A DNA stretch of 64,000 nucleotides from Bacillota bacterium (GTDB lineage: Bacteria > Bacillota > Clostridia > Acetivibrionales > JAEZXR01), in assembly GCA_023419605.1 (NCBI GenBank), contig JAEZXR010000018.1, positions 1 through 64,000 of the forward strand, in the 5' to 3' direction. Position 1 is the stretch's first letter, and each line of letters opens with the position of its first letter. This document shows, piece by piece, positions 14,311-22,309 of the stretch. The notes below the pieces were generated by a model. The model ran no database searches and was not told the origin of the DNA. It saw only the letters and a list, made by a program, of their open reading frames with translations. The position numbers and the translations under genes were made by a program.

Positions 14311-16596
14311 TTACACCTCTTCCAAGAGCGGTGACAGCTCTCCGTGATAATAGATATACAGCTTGTGCAGCGGCCTTGTCATGGATACATACAGCAGCTT
14401 CACGTCCAATTCATCCTCTGTGTACTGTTCCCGGCTGGCATTGGCGATTAAAACCGCATCAAACTCCAACCCTTTGGAAAGATAGGAAGGAACAATAACA
14501 ATTCCGCTTTTGTATACCTCTTCCTTTCCTGTGATTACATGGATATCTCCGTATTTTTTAAGGTAGGTGTGCATAGTTTTGCACTCCTCCAGGGTTTTGC
14601 AGATCACAGCGATGGTCTTGTAGCCTCCGTCTTTCAGCTCCGTAATCTTACTTCCGATTTCCGTGGCGATGTCCTTGATTCCATCCCTTTGGATCACCCG
14701 GACTTCCTCACCATGACGGATGACCGGTTTTGCCTTGATAAAATTCCGGTCTTTAAGCCGTCCAATCACCTTATTGGCCGCATCCATAATCTCTACCGTG
14801 GTTCTATAGCTCTGCTCCAGGGTCAGATACTGGCACTTCCTGTCGTCAAAGACATGAACCCTTATATCCTCCCAATCCTTGACACCCCGGTAGGAGTGGA
14901 TCCCCTGGCATAAGTCCCCCAGTATGGTAAAGGAACTGTCCTTCACGATTTTGTGGATGACATAAAATTGAAAGGCACTGAAATCCTGGGCTTCATCCAC
15001 CACGATATGCTTGACGGGAATTTTCTCGTCCATCCCGTATATGCCGTATTTCAGATAAATAATCGGGGCCAGGTCCTCCAGTTCAAGGCTGCCGGATTGA
15101 AGAACCTCATTGGAGTATTTCCTGGCAAAATCCAGTACTTCGGGTTCCACTTTGCCTTCCAGCAGCCGCTTCCATAGCTCCGCATCGGCGAGCAGGTCCT
15201 TATAGTATTCATAGGGACTGAACTTGGATATTTTGTTCACATATTCCTTTACCGCATTCTTGCAGAAGGCATCCAGTTTATCCAGTACGGCATTTTTCTT
15301 GTCAATGGCTTCAACCACTAGACGCTGCCGCTCTTTCGGGTCTTCTACCGTCAACTTCAGGCGGGCAATTTTCCGGTCCGTCTCATCGTGAATCTGATTG
15401 ATAATGGAATTCCTCTGGAGTTTCAATCGGTTCGTCAGGTGCTTCTTAATCTCATTGACCCGCTGAACGATGGGCCACCGCCTGTATTGATTTATAAACA
15501 GGTCATTAATTTCCTTGTAGGTAAAGATGACCCTCCTGCCGATCCCGAAATCCTCCTTCGGTATAAAGGTCTCTTCAATGGCCGCTATATAGCCGTCCAA
15601 TATCTCCTTGAACAGCATGGAGGCTTTCAGCTCTGCCGTCTTTCGCACCAGCGTATTCCTTTGTACTTCCTCCGGCAGCGCATTGTTATTTACAAAGGCC
15701 GTCAGCTTCTCGTTGGCATCCCGCAGCTTGAACTTTTTGCCGATGAGCTCCATGGCAAAGTCTTCAAAGGTGGTCTGCTTTACCCGCTCAACTCCCAACT
15801 CCGGCAATACTTCGGATATATAGTTGAGGAACAGCCGGTTGGGTGCAATAATCATGAAGTTCTCCGGCTCGAAGGACTTCTCAAAGGTGTAGATCAGGTA
15901 AGCGATACGGTGCAGGGCAATGGTGGTCTTACCGCTTCCCGCGGCCCCCTGTACAATGAGGGGCTTCCACATGTCCGCCCGGACGATCTGGTTCTGTTCC
16001 ACCTGTATGGTGGATACGATTTCCTTCAGCCGGTTGTCGGCACTGGCGCCCAGGTAGGTCTGAAGAAACTCGTCATTGGTGGTAATATCTATGTCAAAGA
16101 TCTCCTGTAACTTTCCTTCATCAATGGAAAACTGCCTTTTCAGCTTCAAATCCCCCCGGATTCTTCCTCCGGGGCTCTCGTACTCCGAGTCTCCCAGCCG
16201 CCCCTCATAATAGAGGTTTGAGATGGGTGCTCTCCAGTCCACGATAATCATTTCCTGGTCCTCTTCCCGCATAAGGGACATCTTTCCGATGTAAAGCTTC
16301 TCTGCCCGGACACTCTCCCTTTCCTTAAAATCAATCCTTGCAAAATAGGGCTTGCTTCGGGCTGTCACCAGGTTTCGCAGTTTTAATTCCAGACTTCCCT
16401 GCATCTGGGTATTGATAATCATATCAATGTAGTTTTGGCTGTTTTCCGCATTAAAATGCCTTTTCACCCTGTCTAGGTCTTGGTCGATTCGATTTTTCTT
16501 TCCTACAGTTGCTTCCAAACTCTTCTCTACATACCCCAAGGTATAATTGCACCTTTCCAGTTCCTCATTATAAGCCGGATGGTTTGCAGCAGGCAT
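14311..16596 (-). CDS. helD: HelD-like UvrD-family ATPase (RNA polymerase recycling factor)
   Basis: A 761-residue superfamily-1 helicase-like protein. The start MPAANHPAYNEELE at 16596 is preceded by GGAGGTGTTCTTACT; the open frame extends 18 codons further without a better site. An N-terminal coiled-coil (RCNYTLGYVEKSLEATVGKK) matches the HelD arm that enters the polymerase channel. Walker A is in VQGAAGSGKTTIALHRIAY, the DExx motif in VVDEAQDFSAFQF, then LTLEQSYRTT and the C-terminal SYLSKGLEFDAVLIA and LYVSMTRPLHKLYIYYHG. HelD releases RNA polymerase from nucleic acid. A palindrome lies just upstream. Confidence 0.85.
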   Translation of the reverse strand: MPAANHPAYNEELERCNYTLGYVEKSLEATVGKKNRIDQDLDRVKRHFNAENSQNYIDMIINTQMQGSLELKLRNLVTARSKPYFARIDFKERESVRAEKLYIGKMSLMREEDQEMIIVDWRAPISNLYYEGRLGDSEYESPGGRIRGDLKLKRQFSIDEGKLQEIFDIDITTNDEFLQTYLGASADNRLKEIVSTIQVEQNQIVRADMWKPLIVQGAAGSGKTTIALHRIAYLIYTFEKSFEPENFMIIAPNRLFLNYISEVLPELGVERVKQTTFEDFAMELIGKKFKLRDANEKLTAFVNNNALPEEVQRNTLVRKTAELKASMLFKEILDGYIAAIEETFIPKEDFGIGRRVIFTYKEINDLFINQYRRWPIVQRVNEIKKHLTNRLKLQRNSIINQIHDETDRKIARLKLTVEDPKERQRLVVEAIDKKNAVLDKLDAFCKNAVKEYVNKISKFSPYEYYKDLLADAELWKRLLEGKVEPEVLDFARKYSNEVLQSGSLELEDLAPIIYLKYGIYGMDEKIPVKHIVVDEAQDFSAFQFYVIHKIVKDSSFTILGDLCQGIHSYRGVKDWEDIRVHVFDDRKCQYLTLEQSYRTTVEIMDAANKVIGRLKDRNFIKAKPVIRHGEEVRVIQRDGIKDIATEIGSKITELKDGGYKTIAVICKTLEECKTMHTYLKKYGDIHVITGKEEVYKSGIVIVPSYLSKGLEFDAVLIANASREQYTEDELDVKLLYVSMTRPLHKLYIYYHGELSPLLEEV

Positions 16597-16614
16597 AGTA
16601 AGAACACCTCCTTG

Positions 16615-16629
16615 TGCGCAGTATGCGCA
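16615..16629. promoter_or_regulatory. TGCGCA-GTA-TGCGCA dyad upstream of helD
   Basis: A perfect 15-bp dyad lies 19 bases upstream of the chosen HelD start. It could be an operator or a hairpin near the ribosome binding site. No regulator is assigned. Confidence 0.35.
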
Positions 16630-16801
16630 AATTAGATTTTTAGCCCTCATGATCTTTACGACTTGATAGCTATGGAACTCTATTCTACCCTACTCTTTTA
16701 TAAAAATAAAGAAGCCAATATTTAGAAATGCCGATTTCCTATGGGCTGCAGCAGGGATGGTCCGATGAAAATTCTTTTTTCATACATTTACTAACTTTTT
16801 C

Positions 16802-16830
16802 TTGACACTTTCACGTTTTTCTCCTATAAT
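16802..16830 (+). promoter_or_regulatory. Consensus promoter ahead of the HD phosphohydrolase gene
   Basis: TTGACA (16802-16807), exactly 17 bases, then TATAAT (16825-16830): a perfect consensus promoter. Transcripts would begin near 16837 and meet a strong terminator within about 70 bases. Confidence 0.8.
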
Positions 16831-16836
16831 ATACTT

Positions 16837-16906
16837 GTAAAGTGAATAAGTGAAGACCTTTTTGAGAATTAATATAAAAACTGGTTTATGTAAACCAGTT
16901 TTTTTT
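16837..16906 (+). ncRNA. Short leader or small RNA ending in an intrinsic terminator
   Basis: The interval from the predicted start (about 16837) to the terminator forms a compact unit of about 70 nt with no ribosome binding site or coding frame of note. The terminator is a perfect 12-bp stem (16877-16888 with 16891-16902) followed by a T-run. It could be a free small RNA or an attenuated 5' leader of the HD gene. This is inferred from the promoter-terminator arrangement only. Confidence 0.4.
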
Positions 16907-16968
16907 GTCGCTTTTTCGTTTGCTAAAAAATTACTTTTATCAGTTTTAACTTTAACCGGAGGTAACTC

Positions 16969-17577
16969 ATGTACGAAAACATGCTCCATTATGTAAAGGA
17001 TTTTCTAGAAAAAACAAGCATTGGCGCCGCTCCAAAATTCCCCTTCCGGGACCGTTTTGAACATACCCTGCGCGTATATAAATGGGCATTGCGAATCAAT
17101 GAAGTAGAACAGGGAGATACGGAAATCCTCTCTATTGCCGCCATATTCCATGATATCGGGAAATGGGTTAAAAGTGACCAACCCCATGCTTCCGTGGGGG
17201 CAGAACTCTGCGGCGAATATTTAAAGGCAGCCCGGTATCCGGAAGACAAGCGCATCCGTGTAGTGAATGCCATCCGGCATCATTCCTCCAAATCGGCTCA
17301 GGATCTGGACTTATCGCTGGAGGATAAAATTCTTATAGATGCGGACCTCCTGGACGAGGTTGGGGCTCTGGCTATCGCCTGGGATTGCATGGCCACCGGG
17401 CTGGAAGAGAATGCAAGCTATCTGAAAGCCTGCGAAAAATTAAAGGATGTGTACGGCCAGCTCTGTAAACAAAAGCCCTGGCTGAGAACCCCCACGGGCG
17501 CAAAGCTGTTTCAGGAAAGACTGGACTTTTTGCAGCTTTTTATTAAGAATCTGGAATATGAACTGGGATTATCCTGA
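16969..17577 (+). CDS. HD-domain phosphohydrolase
   Basis: A 202-residue single-domain protein following ACCGGAGGTAACTC. Metal-binding features are in order: FEHTLRVYKWA (first His), IFHDIGKW (the HD pair, near residue 63), HASVGAELC, IRHHSS and IDADLLDEVG (the distal Asp). HD proteins of this size hydrolyse phosphate esters, often nucleotides; the substrate is unknown. Its promoter is consensus but an intrinsic terminator lies in the leader, suggesting attenuation control. A long palindromic element follows the gene. Confidence 0.8.
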   Translation: MYENMLHYVKDFLEKTSIGAAPKFPFRDRFEHTLRVYKWALRINEVEQGDTEILSIAAIFHDIGKWVKSDQPHASVGAELCGEYLKAARYPEDKRIRVVNAIRHHSSKSAQDLDLSLEDKILIDADLLDEVGALAIAWDCMATGLEENASYLKACEKLKDVYGQLCKQKPWLRTPTGAKLFQERLDFLQLFIKNLEYELGLS

Positions 17578-17630
17578 CAGCTTCCTCTTCACAATACATA
17601 ATCAAGGAATGTCCAAAGAGCTCCCAAAAA

Positions 17631-17847
17631 CAGTTCCATGATACATGAGGACCTTCAATTCGTAATTTGGCTTCTGTTCAGTGGTCTGCTCCAGAAAATT
17701 TCAACAGCAACGGAAAGCTGCCTGGCAGGGAAACGTCTCTAGGGCGCATCATCAGGCACTTTCCTTAGAGGTATTCCTTACGGGTCGGGAGAAATTTTCC
17801 TACGCAGATCACTCTCACAGCCAAATTACGAATTGAAGATGGAACTG
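17631..17847. repeat. Long inverted-repeat element of 217 bp
   Basis: CAGTTCCAT (17631-17639) and ATGGAACTG (17839-17847) bound the element. Inside them a perfect 20-bp arm (17653-17672, CTTCAATTCGTAATTTGGCT) is mirrored at 17819-17838. Partly complementary inner stretches follow (AGAAAATTTC against GAAATTTTCC). No coding frame is seen. It fills the space between the HD gene and the convergent tag gene and may be a miniature mobile element. Confidence 0.65.
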
Positions 17848-17872
17848 CTTTAATCTCAAGCTTCACTGCGCT

Positions 17873-18430
17873 CTACATTTCACCATACCGGCAACAGTCC
17901 ACCAGATGGTCGTTGATCATTCCCGTAGCCTGCATATGGGCATAGCACGTGGTTGTTCCCAAAAATTTAAAGCCTCTCTTTTTCAGGTCTTTACTTAGAG
18001 CATCCGATTCCGGAGAAGTAGCCGGGACTTCCTGCAGAGTCTTCCAGGCATTGATCTTGGGCTTTCCTCCAACGAAGCTCCATATGTATGCATCAAAGCT
18101 CCCAAACTCCTTTTGAACCTCTAAAAACCGTTGGGCATTGTTAATGGCAGCTTCAATCTTTTTTCTGTTTCGGACGATGCCTTCGTTGCTCAATAGCTCC
18201 ACGATTTTTTCTTCGTCATACCAGGCTACTTTCTCCGGGTCAAATCCATCAAAGGCCCGCCGGTAGTTCTCTCTTTTCCGTAGGATTGTAATCCAGCTCA
18301 AACCGGCCTGGGCACTTTCCAGCACCAAAAATTCAAACAATTTCCTATCATCATGAACGGGAACACCCCATTCCTCATCATGGTATGCTACATACAACGG
18401 ATCACTTCCGCACCAATCGCACCTTTTCAT
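17873..18430 (-). CDS. tag: DNA-3-methyladenine glycosylase I
   Basis: A 185-residue base-excision repair enzyme that removes N3-methyladenine. The start MKRCDWCGSD at 18430 gives the normal family length and is preceded by GGAGGTGTT; longer frames lack support. Visible features are the zinc Cys of MKRCDW, YHDEEWGVPVHDDRKLFE, the active-site Glu and Trp region VLESAQAGLSWITILRKR, and the closing zinc residues in TCYAHMQATGMINDHLVDCC. All metal ligands appear intact. It is transcribed alone, convergent with the HD gene. Confidence 0.93.
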   Translation of the reverse strand: MKRCDWCGSDPLYVAYHDEEWGVPVHDDRKLFEFLVLESAQAGLSWITILRKRENYRRAFDGFDPEKVAWYDEEKIVELLSNEGIVRNRKKIEAAINNAQRFLEVQKEFGSFDAYIWSFVGGKPKINAWKTLQEVPATSPESDALSKDLKKRGFKFLGTTTCYAHMQATGMINDHLVDCCRYGEM

Positions 18431-18567
18431 CCTCCAACACCTCCGTTTAACCTTTCCCATACGGGCAAAAGCACAGTACAAATTCCTTTTCCTTGCCTAT
18501 TTATTTCCCTATGGGATATATTATATAATAGGAATGAAGCTCCAACAATTAATTTATTAAAAGCCTC

Positions 18568-18612
18568 AATGGGTAATTTGGGGTTACAGGAATCCCGGTT
18601 AAATTACCCATT
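18568..18612 (+). promoter_or_regulatory. Leader hairpin upstream of the GtrA-family gene
   Basis: AATGGGTAATTT (18568-18579) and AAATTACCCATT (18601-18612) are perfect 12-bp arms around a 21-base loop that itself contains GGGGTTACAGGAATCCC. The hairpin ends 34 bases before the GtrA start. No T-run follows, so it is not a terminator. It could be an operator or a structured leader. Confidence 0.4.
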
Positions 18613-18646
18613 AAAAATATAGGAAAATGGACGGTAAGGTATACAT

Positions 18647-19066
18647 ATGATTAAGGAAAAGATAAACAAGCTGGATATCCAACGGTATAAAAGCCTCCTA
18701 CGGTACGTGGTGGTAGGTGTTATCAATACAGGGGTCGATTTTCTTACCTTCTCTCTGCTACAAGGCTTCTTTGGCGTCCACTTTGCCATCAGCCAGGTCG
18801 CAGGATATGGCGCAGGGATATTGAACAGCTTTTTGATGAATAAGTTCTGGACTTTTGAGAATAAGCAGGTCAATAAAAAAACCAGCGCTCAGGCCGTGAA
18901 GTTTGTCATCGTCAACCTGGTGACGCTGGGAATCAGTATCTATGGTATCAAATTCCTCTCAGAAGGAGCAGGAGTAAATATATATATTGCGAAGGGGCTG
19001 GTTACCTTCCTGACGCTGGCCATCAATTACATCGGCTACAAGCTTTGGGTATTCAGAGAGCAGTAG
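18647..19066 (+). CDS. GtrA-family membrane protein
   Basis: A 139-residue protein with four membrane segments (about residues 19-38, 43-62, 82-101 and 110-130) and the GtrA signatures LRYVVVGVINTGVDFLTF, NSFLMNKFWTFEN and NYIGYKLWVF. GtrA proteins are thought to flip undecaprenyl-linked sugars during cell-surface polysaccharide modification. No glycosyltransferase gene is adjacent, so the partner is unknown. The ribosome binding site is weak (TAAGG), and the leader carries a long inverted repeat. Confidence 0.85.
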   Translation: MIKEKINKLDIQRYKSLLRYVVVGVINTGVDFLTFSLLQGFFGVHFAISQVAGYGAGILNSFLMNKFWTFENKQVNKKTSAQAVKFVIVNLVTLGISIYGIKFLSEGAGVNIYIAKGLVTFLTLAINYIGYKLWVFREQ

Positions 19067-19072
19067 CCGCCG

Positions 19073-19585
19073 CTACTGCTCATTCTCTTCAATTTCGATA
19101 AAAACCGGCTTATGTCCCGTATGAGGAAGGAACTTTTCTAAAAAATCCTGTGTTTTCAATACGAGGCTTTGGGTATTCACACAGGGATGAACACAAAGCT
19201 TTTCATGCTTTAATAAATCCGAATCCATAAGGAGGATCACCTTCTTCTGCGTATCGTGGATAAGCCCCATGGGGCTTATCGCCCCCGGTGACAGTCCCAA
19301 TAGGTCATAAAGCATCTCCTCGTTTCCGAAACTAAGACGGGCCCTGTTTATTTTCTTTGAAACCTCTGCTGTGCGAAAACGCTTGTTTTCACTCACCAGT
19401 AAAAGAAAGTATTCCGTTCCCTGCCTGTTTTGCAGAAACAGATTCTTGCAAAAGGGAGCGCCGAGCTGTTCATCAATTTTTTTACAGTCCTCCATGGTTT
19501 GAACGGGTTCGTGGACTACGAAATCATAGGGGATGTTCAGTGAATCAAGCTGGCTGTAAACAGCAGCTGCACATTGTTTTTCCAT
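19073..19585 (-). CDS. YbaK/ProX-type aminoacyl-tRNA deacylase
   Basis: A 170-residue protein of the YbaK/ProXp family. Features include LDSLNIPYDFVVHEPVQTMED, GAPFCKNLFLQNRQGTEYFLL (the conserved catalytic-lysine region, CKNLFL), FRTAEVSKKI, and GLSPGAISPMGL with the GxxSP motif. Members hydrolyse mischarged Ala- or Cys-tRNA(Pro) in trans as translation quality control. Convergent with gtrA, six bases apart. Confidence 0.8.
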   Translation of the reverse strand: MEKQCAAAVYSQLDSLNIPYDFVVHEPVQTMEDCKKIDEQLGAPFCKNLFLQNRQGTEYFLLLVSENKRFRTAEVSKKINRARLSFGNEEMLYDLLGLSPGAISPMGLIHDTQKKVILLMDSDLLKHEKLCVHPCVNTQSLVLKTQDFLEKFLPHTGHKPVFIEIEENEQ

Positions 19586-19722
19586 CGTTTACCTCTTTGT
19601 AAAGACAGCGCACTTTAACCCTTGAATACGAAGTAGGGAAAACACCTTGGTTTTGAGGCGGTTTCCCTACTGAAAAATTCAGATACACGGTACGCTGTCA
19701 ATCGCCTTTATCCATTCTACAG

Positions 19723-20379
19723 TTATTTTAATTTCTTTGCCCTGCTAAACTCTATATAAGAGTATACCAAGGAAACAAGACTCGTTGCAAGTACAATGGC
19801 AATATAGAGCACGGCGGATATCCTCCCGGGTACGAAAGCCAGTGCCATCATGAGTATTCCACCGAAAAACCAAAGCATGCCTCCGATTCGGTGAGTTTTG
19901 AACCACACTTCCTCACTGGCGAGGGTCCATGGTGTCTTTATTCCCACAAAATAGTTGTGCTTGAACTTCGGCATCAGATTACCGATGACTGTAATCAGCA
20001 AGCCGATAATCAGCTTTATAAAGGTATCTACCTTTACAACCGCATAACCCAGGGCCACAGAGATCGTGATAAAATTTAAGGAAACAAAGATTAAAACCAA
20101 CAAGAGCTGTACAATGTAATAGCTGCCCATAAAAACTGAATAATTTGCCTTTCTGGGATCTATTCGAGCCATTAAAGACATGAATGCCGGGGTTGCAAGC
20201 GGAATAAGGGGCAATATAAACGCAAAAGGTATTTTGTCCCCATAGCCATTTACATTGCCGTTAACATCCCAATGCATGGGAATCCGATCCGGCAGTTTAT
20301 TAAAAACAAATAAAGTTACTATTAATGGCAATGCTGCCAGTACATACAACAGAATATACTTTGTTCTGCTATTTTCCAT
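19723..20379 (-). CDS. SdpI-family membrane protein
   Basis: A 218-residue protein with about six membrane segments. The DUF1648 opening (YVLAALPLIVTLFVFNKLPD, then RIPMHWDVNGNVNGYGDK) is followed by the SdpI-type core with NYFVGIKTPWTLASEEVWFKTHRIGG. In Bacillus, SdpI gives immunity to the SdpC toxin and sequesters SdpR. Its start overlaps the sdpR-like gene by 11 bases, so the two are translationally coupled. No sdpC-like toxin gene is seen nearby, so a role in signalling or immunity to foreign toxin is possible. Confidence 0.85.
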   Translation of the reverse strand: MENSRTKYILLYVLAALPLIVTLFVFNKLPDRIPMHWDVNGNVNGYGDKIPFAFILPLIPLATPAFMSLMARIDPRKANYSVFMGSYYIVQLLLVLIFVSLNFITISVALGYAVVKVDTFIKLIIGLLITVIGNLMPKFKHNYFVGIKTPWTLASEEVWFKTHRIGGMLWFFGGILMMALAFVPGRISAVLYIAIVLATSLVSLVYSYIEFSRAKKLK

Positions 20380-20647
20380 TTTCCTTCTCTCCTTTCAGGT
20401 CCATAATATACGTAATGAGTTCATCCAACACAGAAGCATTCAGCTCATAGTAAATAAATTTTCCATCCTTTTTATCCGACACCAGATTTGCTTCCTTTAG
20501 TACGGATAAGTGGTGGGAAACTGTAGCCTGTGTCATATCAAATTTTGCCGCAATATCTCCGGCTGTCATGCAGCCATTCTTCAATAGGTTAAGAATCTGT
20601 CTTCTTGTCCTGTCAGACAGTGCTTTAAACGTATCTTGAAAGCCCAT
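20369..20647 (-). CDS. SdpR/ArsR-family autorepressor
   Basis: A 92-residue winged-HTH protein: MGFQDTFKALSDRTRRQILN, then the recognition region GDIAAKFDMTQATVSHHL and a wing with VSDKKDGKFIYYELN. There are no metal-binding cysteine clusters, as in SdpR. It is the first gene of the sdpR-sdpI pair. Two copies of TTTAGA-N6-TCTAAA flank its promoter, fitting autorepression that is relieved when the membrane partner captures the repressor. Confidence 0.88.
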   Translation of the reverse strand: MGFQDTFKALSDRTRRQILNLLKNGCMTAGDIAAKFDMTQATVSHHLSVLKEANLVSDKKDGKFIYYELNASVLDELITYIMDLKGEKENGK

Positions 20648-20669
20648 TCAATCACCTCTGTATAATATC

Positions 20670-20744
20670 ATTTAGATGTTCATCTAAATATATTCTACAA
20701 CAGTTTTCCTGTACCGTCAAACAACGTTTAGACACTAATCTAAA
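20670..20744 (-). promoter_or_regulatory. sdpR-like promoter with two TTTAGA-N6-TCTAAA operators
   Basis: On the minus strand TTGACG (20720-20715), a 17-base spacer and TAGAAT (20697-20692). One operator (20671-20688, within the 20-bp dyad ATTTAGATG-TT-CATCTAAAT at 20670-20689) lies downstream of the -10, and a second (20727-20744) lies upstream of the -35. Binding by the adjacent ArsR-type protein is inferred. Confidence 0.65.
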
Positions 20745-20824
20745 TGATTACAGCAAAACTATTGAAAATAGGGTAATCTCTTGATATTATAATCCTAATC
20801 TCTCAATGATGCAGGAGGAGACCA

Positions 20825-21505
20825 ATGAAAAAAAAGTTGTTTTTTATAGGGGGCTTGGCAGCAATAGCACTTACTGCTTTTCTGGGTTACAACCATTATT
20901 TCAATGGAGATGCTTTCTACTTTCTGAAAGGTACAACGGAAATCGATACCGTTTTATGTACTACCGATAAGGATAATGATGGGGTTTTTGATGCGGATGA
21001 TATCGCAGAAGGGGCGAGAAAGGAAGTTCTCAATCGCACGGAATACAAAAGCGTCTACTATAACGGAGGATACCCCCCGGACAGCGAGGGCGTATGCACC
21101 GACGTAGTATGGAGGGCTTTAAAAAATGCAGGCTTTGATTTAAAAACATTAATGGACGCGGACATTAAAGGAAATACAAAGGACTATCCGGGAGTCGTCG
21201 GCGCTCCCGACCCCAATATTGATTTCCGGCGGGTTAAAAACCAATATGCTTTTTTCAAAAAATATGCAAATTCCCTGACCCTGGAGGTGATTCCTTACGA
21301 TAAAAGTAATTTAGTAGAGTGGCAGCGAGGCGATATTGTAGTGATTCAGGATACGGAACACATCGCCATCGTATCCGACAAAAGAAAAAAGGATGGAGTT
21401 CCCTACATCCTTCATAACGCAAGCACTTATGCCAGGGAGGAAGACCGTTTGCTTCGTTGGAGCCAGGGTCATAAAATCATCGGACATTTCAGATATCCCA
21501 AATAG
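20825..21505 (+). CDS. DUF1287 (NlpC/P60-like) membrane-anchored protein
   Basis: A 226-residue protein with an uncleaved-type N-terminal anchor (MKKKLFFIGGLAAIALTAFLG). The DUF1287 core holds YYNGGYPPDSEGVCTDVVWRA (candidate catalytic Cys), IDFRRVKNQYAFFKKYA, WQRGDIVVIQDTEHIAIVSD (candidate His) and ILHNAS. A DKDNDGVFDADD stretch resembles a calcium-binding loop. Probably a cell-wall-facing cysteine hydrolase; the substrate is not established. AGGAGGAGACCA precedes the ATG. It is divergent from the sdpR-like gene. Confidence 0.8.
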   Translation: MKKKLFFIGGLAAIALTAFLGYNHYFNGDAFYFLKGTTEIDTVLCTTDKDNDGVFDADDIAEGARKEVLNRTEYKSVYYNGGYPPDSEGVCTDVVWRALKNAGFDLKTLMDADIKGNTKDYPGVVGAPDPNIDFRRVKNQYAFFKKYANSLTLEVIPYDKSNLVEWQRGDIVVIQDTEHIAIVSDKRKKDGVPYILHNASTYAREEDRLLRWSQGHKIIGHFRYPK

Positions 21506-21598
21506 CAGTGAACAGCCATCGTCCTCCCGGCATTCCTTATTCCTTCGCCATAAGCGGGTTCATTCCCTCCATTTTCTCTCCATGCAGAAGTAATATTT

Positions 21599-22216
21599 TC
21601 ACGCCTCCTTAACAGGCTGTCGTATAAGGGTCTTCATCTTCTCCGGTGCCGCTTTTCTTGGATCGCTCAGGTAAATCTCATGATGCAGTCCGGAAAAAGT
21701 ATAACCCTTTTCCCCGATAAAGTCGTGGAGTTTCCGTACTGTCGGCGGCTCTTCGGCGTAGGGACCGATATGCAGAATCTGCGCACAAAGGCCTTCTTCT
21801 ACACTCTCAAGCCGCAGCTTCCCTGCCATAACCAGCCCTTTCTTTCTAACGACTTCGTCAACCGCCTGCCGGAACATGCCCTCGGTGATAAAATCCGGCT
21901 GCAGGATCATCAGCGTCCATTTCCAATCCGCTTTTCGTTCCATACTGAACTTCTCCATGTCGTCCGCCCACCAAAGACCTTCCAGATGCATCACACCATA
22001 ATCTACGCCTTCCTGCGATTTCTTTACCATAAACTTCAGGGTATAAGATACGGCGTAAAGCGCCTGGGTAGCCTCCTGGAATTGCGGGGAGGTATTCGGG
22101 TCACCGGCTCCATCCACCCGGATATAATTCAGCTTGGGAACCGTAACCAGAGAGGCTCCTTTGGCCGAAGCGGTATATAGCGCTTTGTATTTCCTTTTCA
22201 AATCCAACTTTTCCAT
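21599..22216 (-). CDS. GyrI-like small-molecule-binding domain protein
   Basis: A 205-residue protein of the GyrI-like (SHS2) family, with no HTH. Recognisable parts are TVPKLNYIRVDGAGDPNTSPQF near the N-terminus, VDYGVMHLEGLWW, and the C-terminal GLCAQILHIGPYAEEPPTVRKLHDF and GLHHEIYLSDPRKAAPEKMKT. Stand-alone members bind or hydrolyse small lipophilic compounds. It precedes the WYL regulator on the same strand by about 90 bases, perhaps as a separate unit. Confidence 0.8.
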   Translation of the reverse strand: MEKLDLKRKYKALYTASAKGASLVTVPKLNYIRVDGAGDPNTSPQFQEATQALYAVSYTLKFMVKKSQEGVDYGVMHLEGLWWADDMEKFSMERKADWKWTLMILQPDFITEGMFRQAVDEVVRKKGLVMAGKLRLESVEEGLCAQILHIGPYAEEPPTVRKLHDFIGEKGYTFSGLHHEIYLSDPRKAAPEKMKTLIRQPVKEA

Positions 22217-22309
22217 AACTCTTCCCTTCCTTTATATGCTCAGGCTTTTTCCTCATTATAAAAAAATAAACATGACAACATTATGTCATGTTTATTTAAC
22301 GATTTAACA

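Noticed and set aside
15388..16110. 240-codon rightward frame inside helD, and a similar long one at 22784-23932 across the WYL/SagB genes.
   Set aside because: Both are antisense to well-supported genes and lack ribosome binding sites or recognisable domains.
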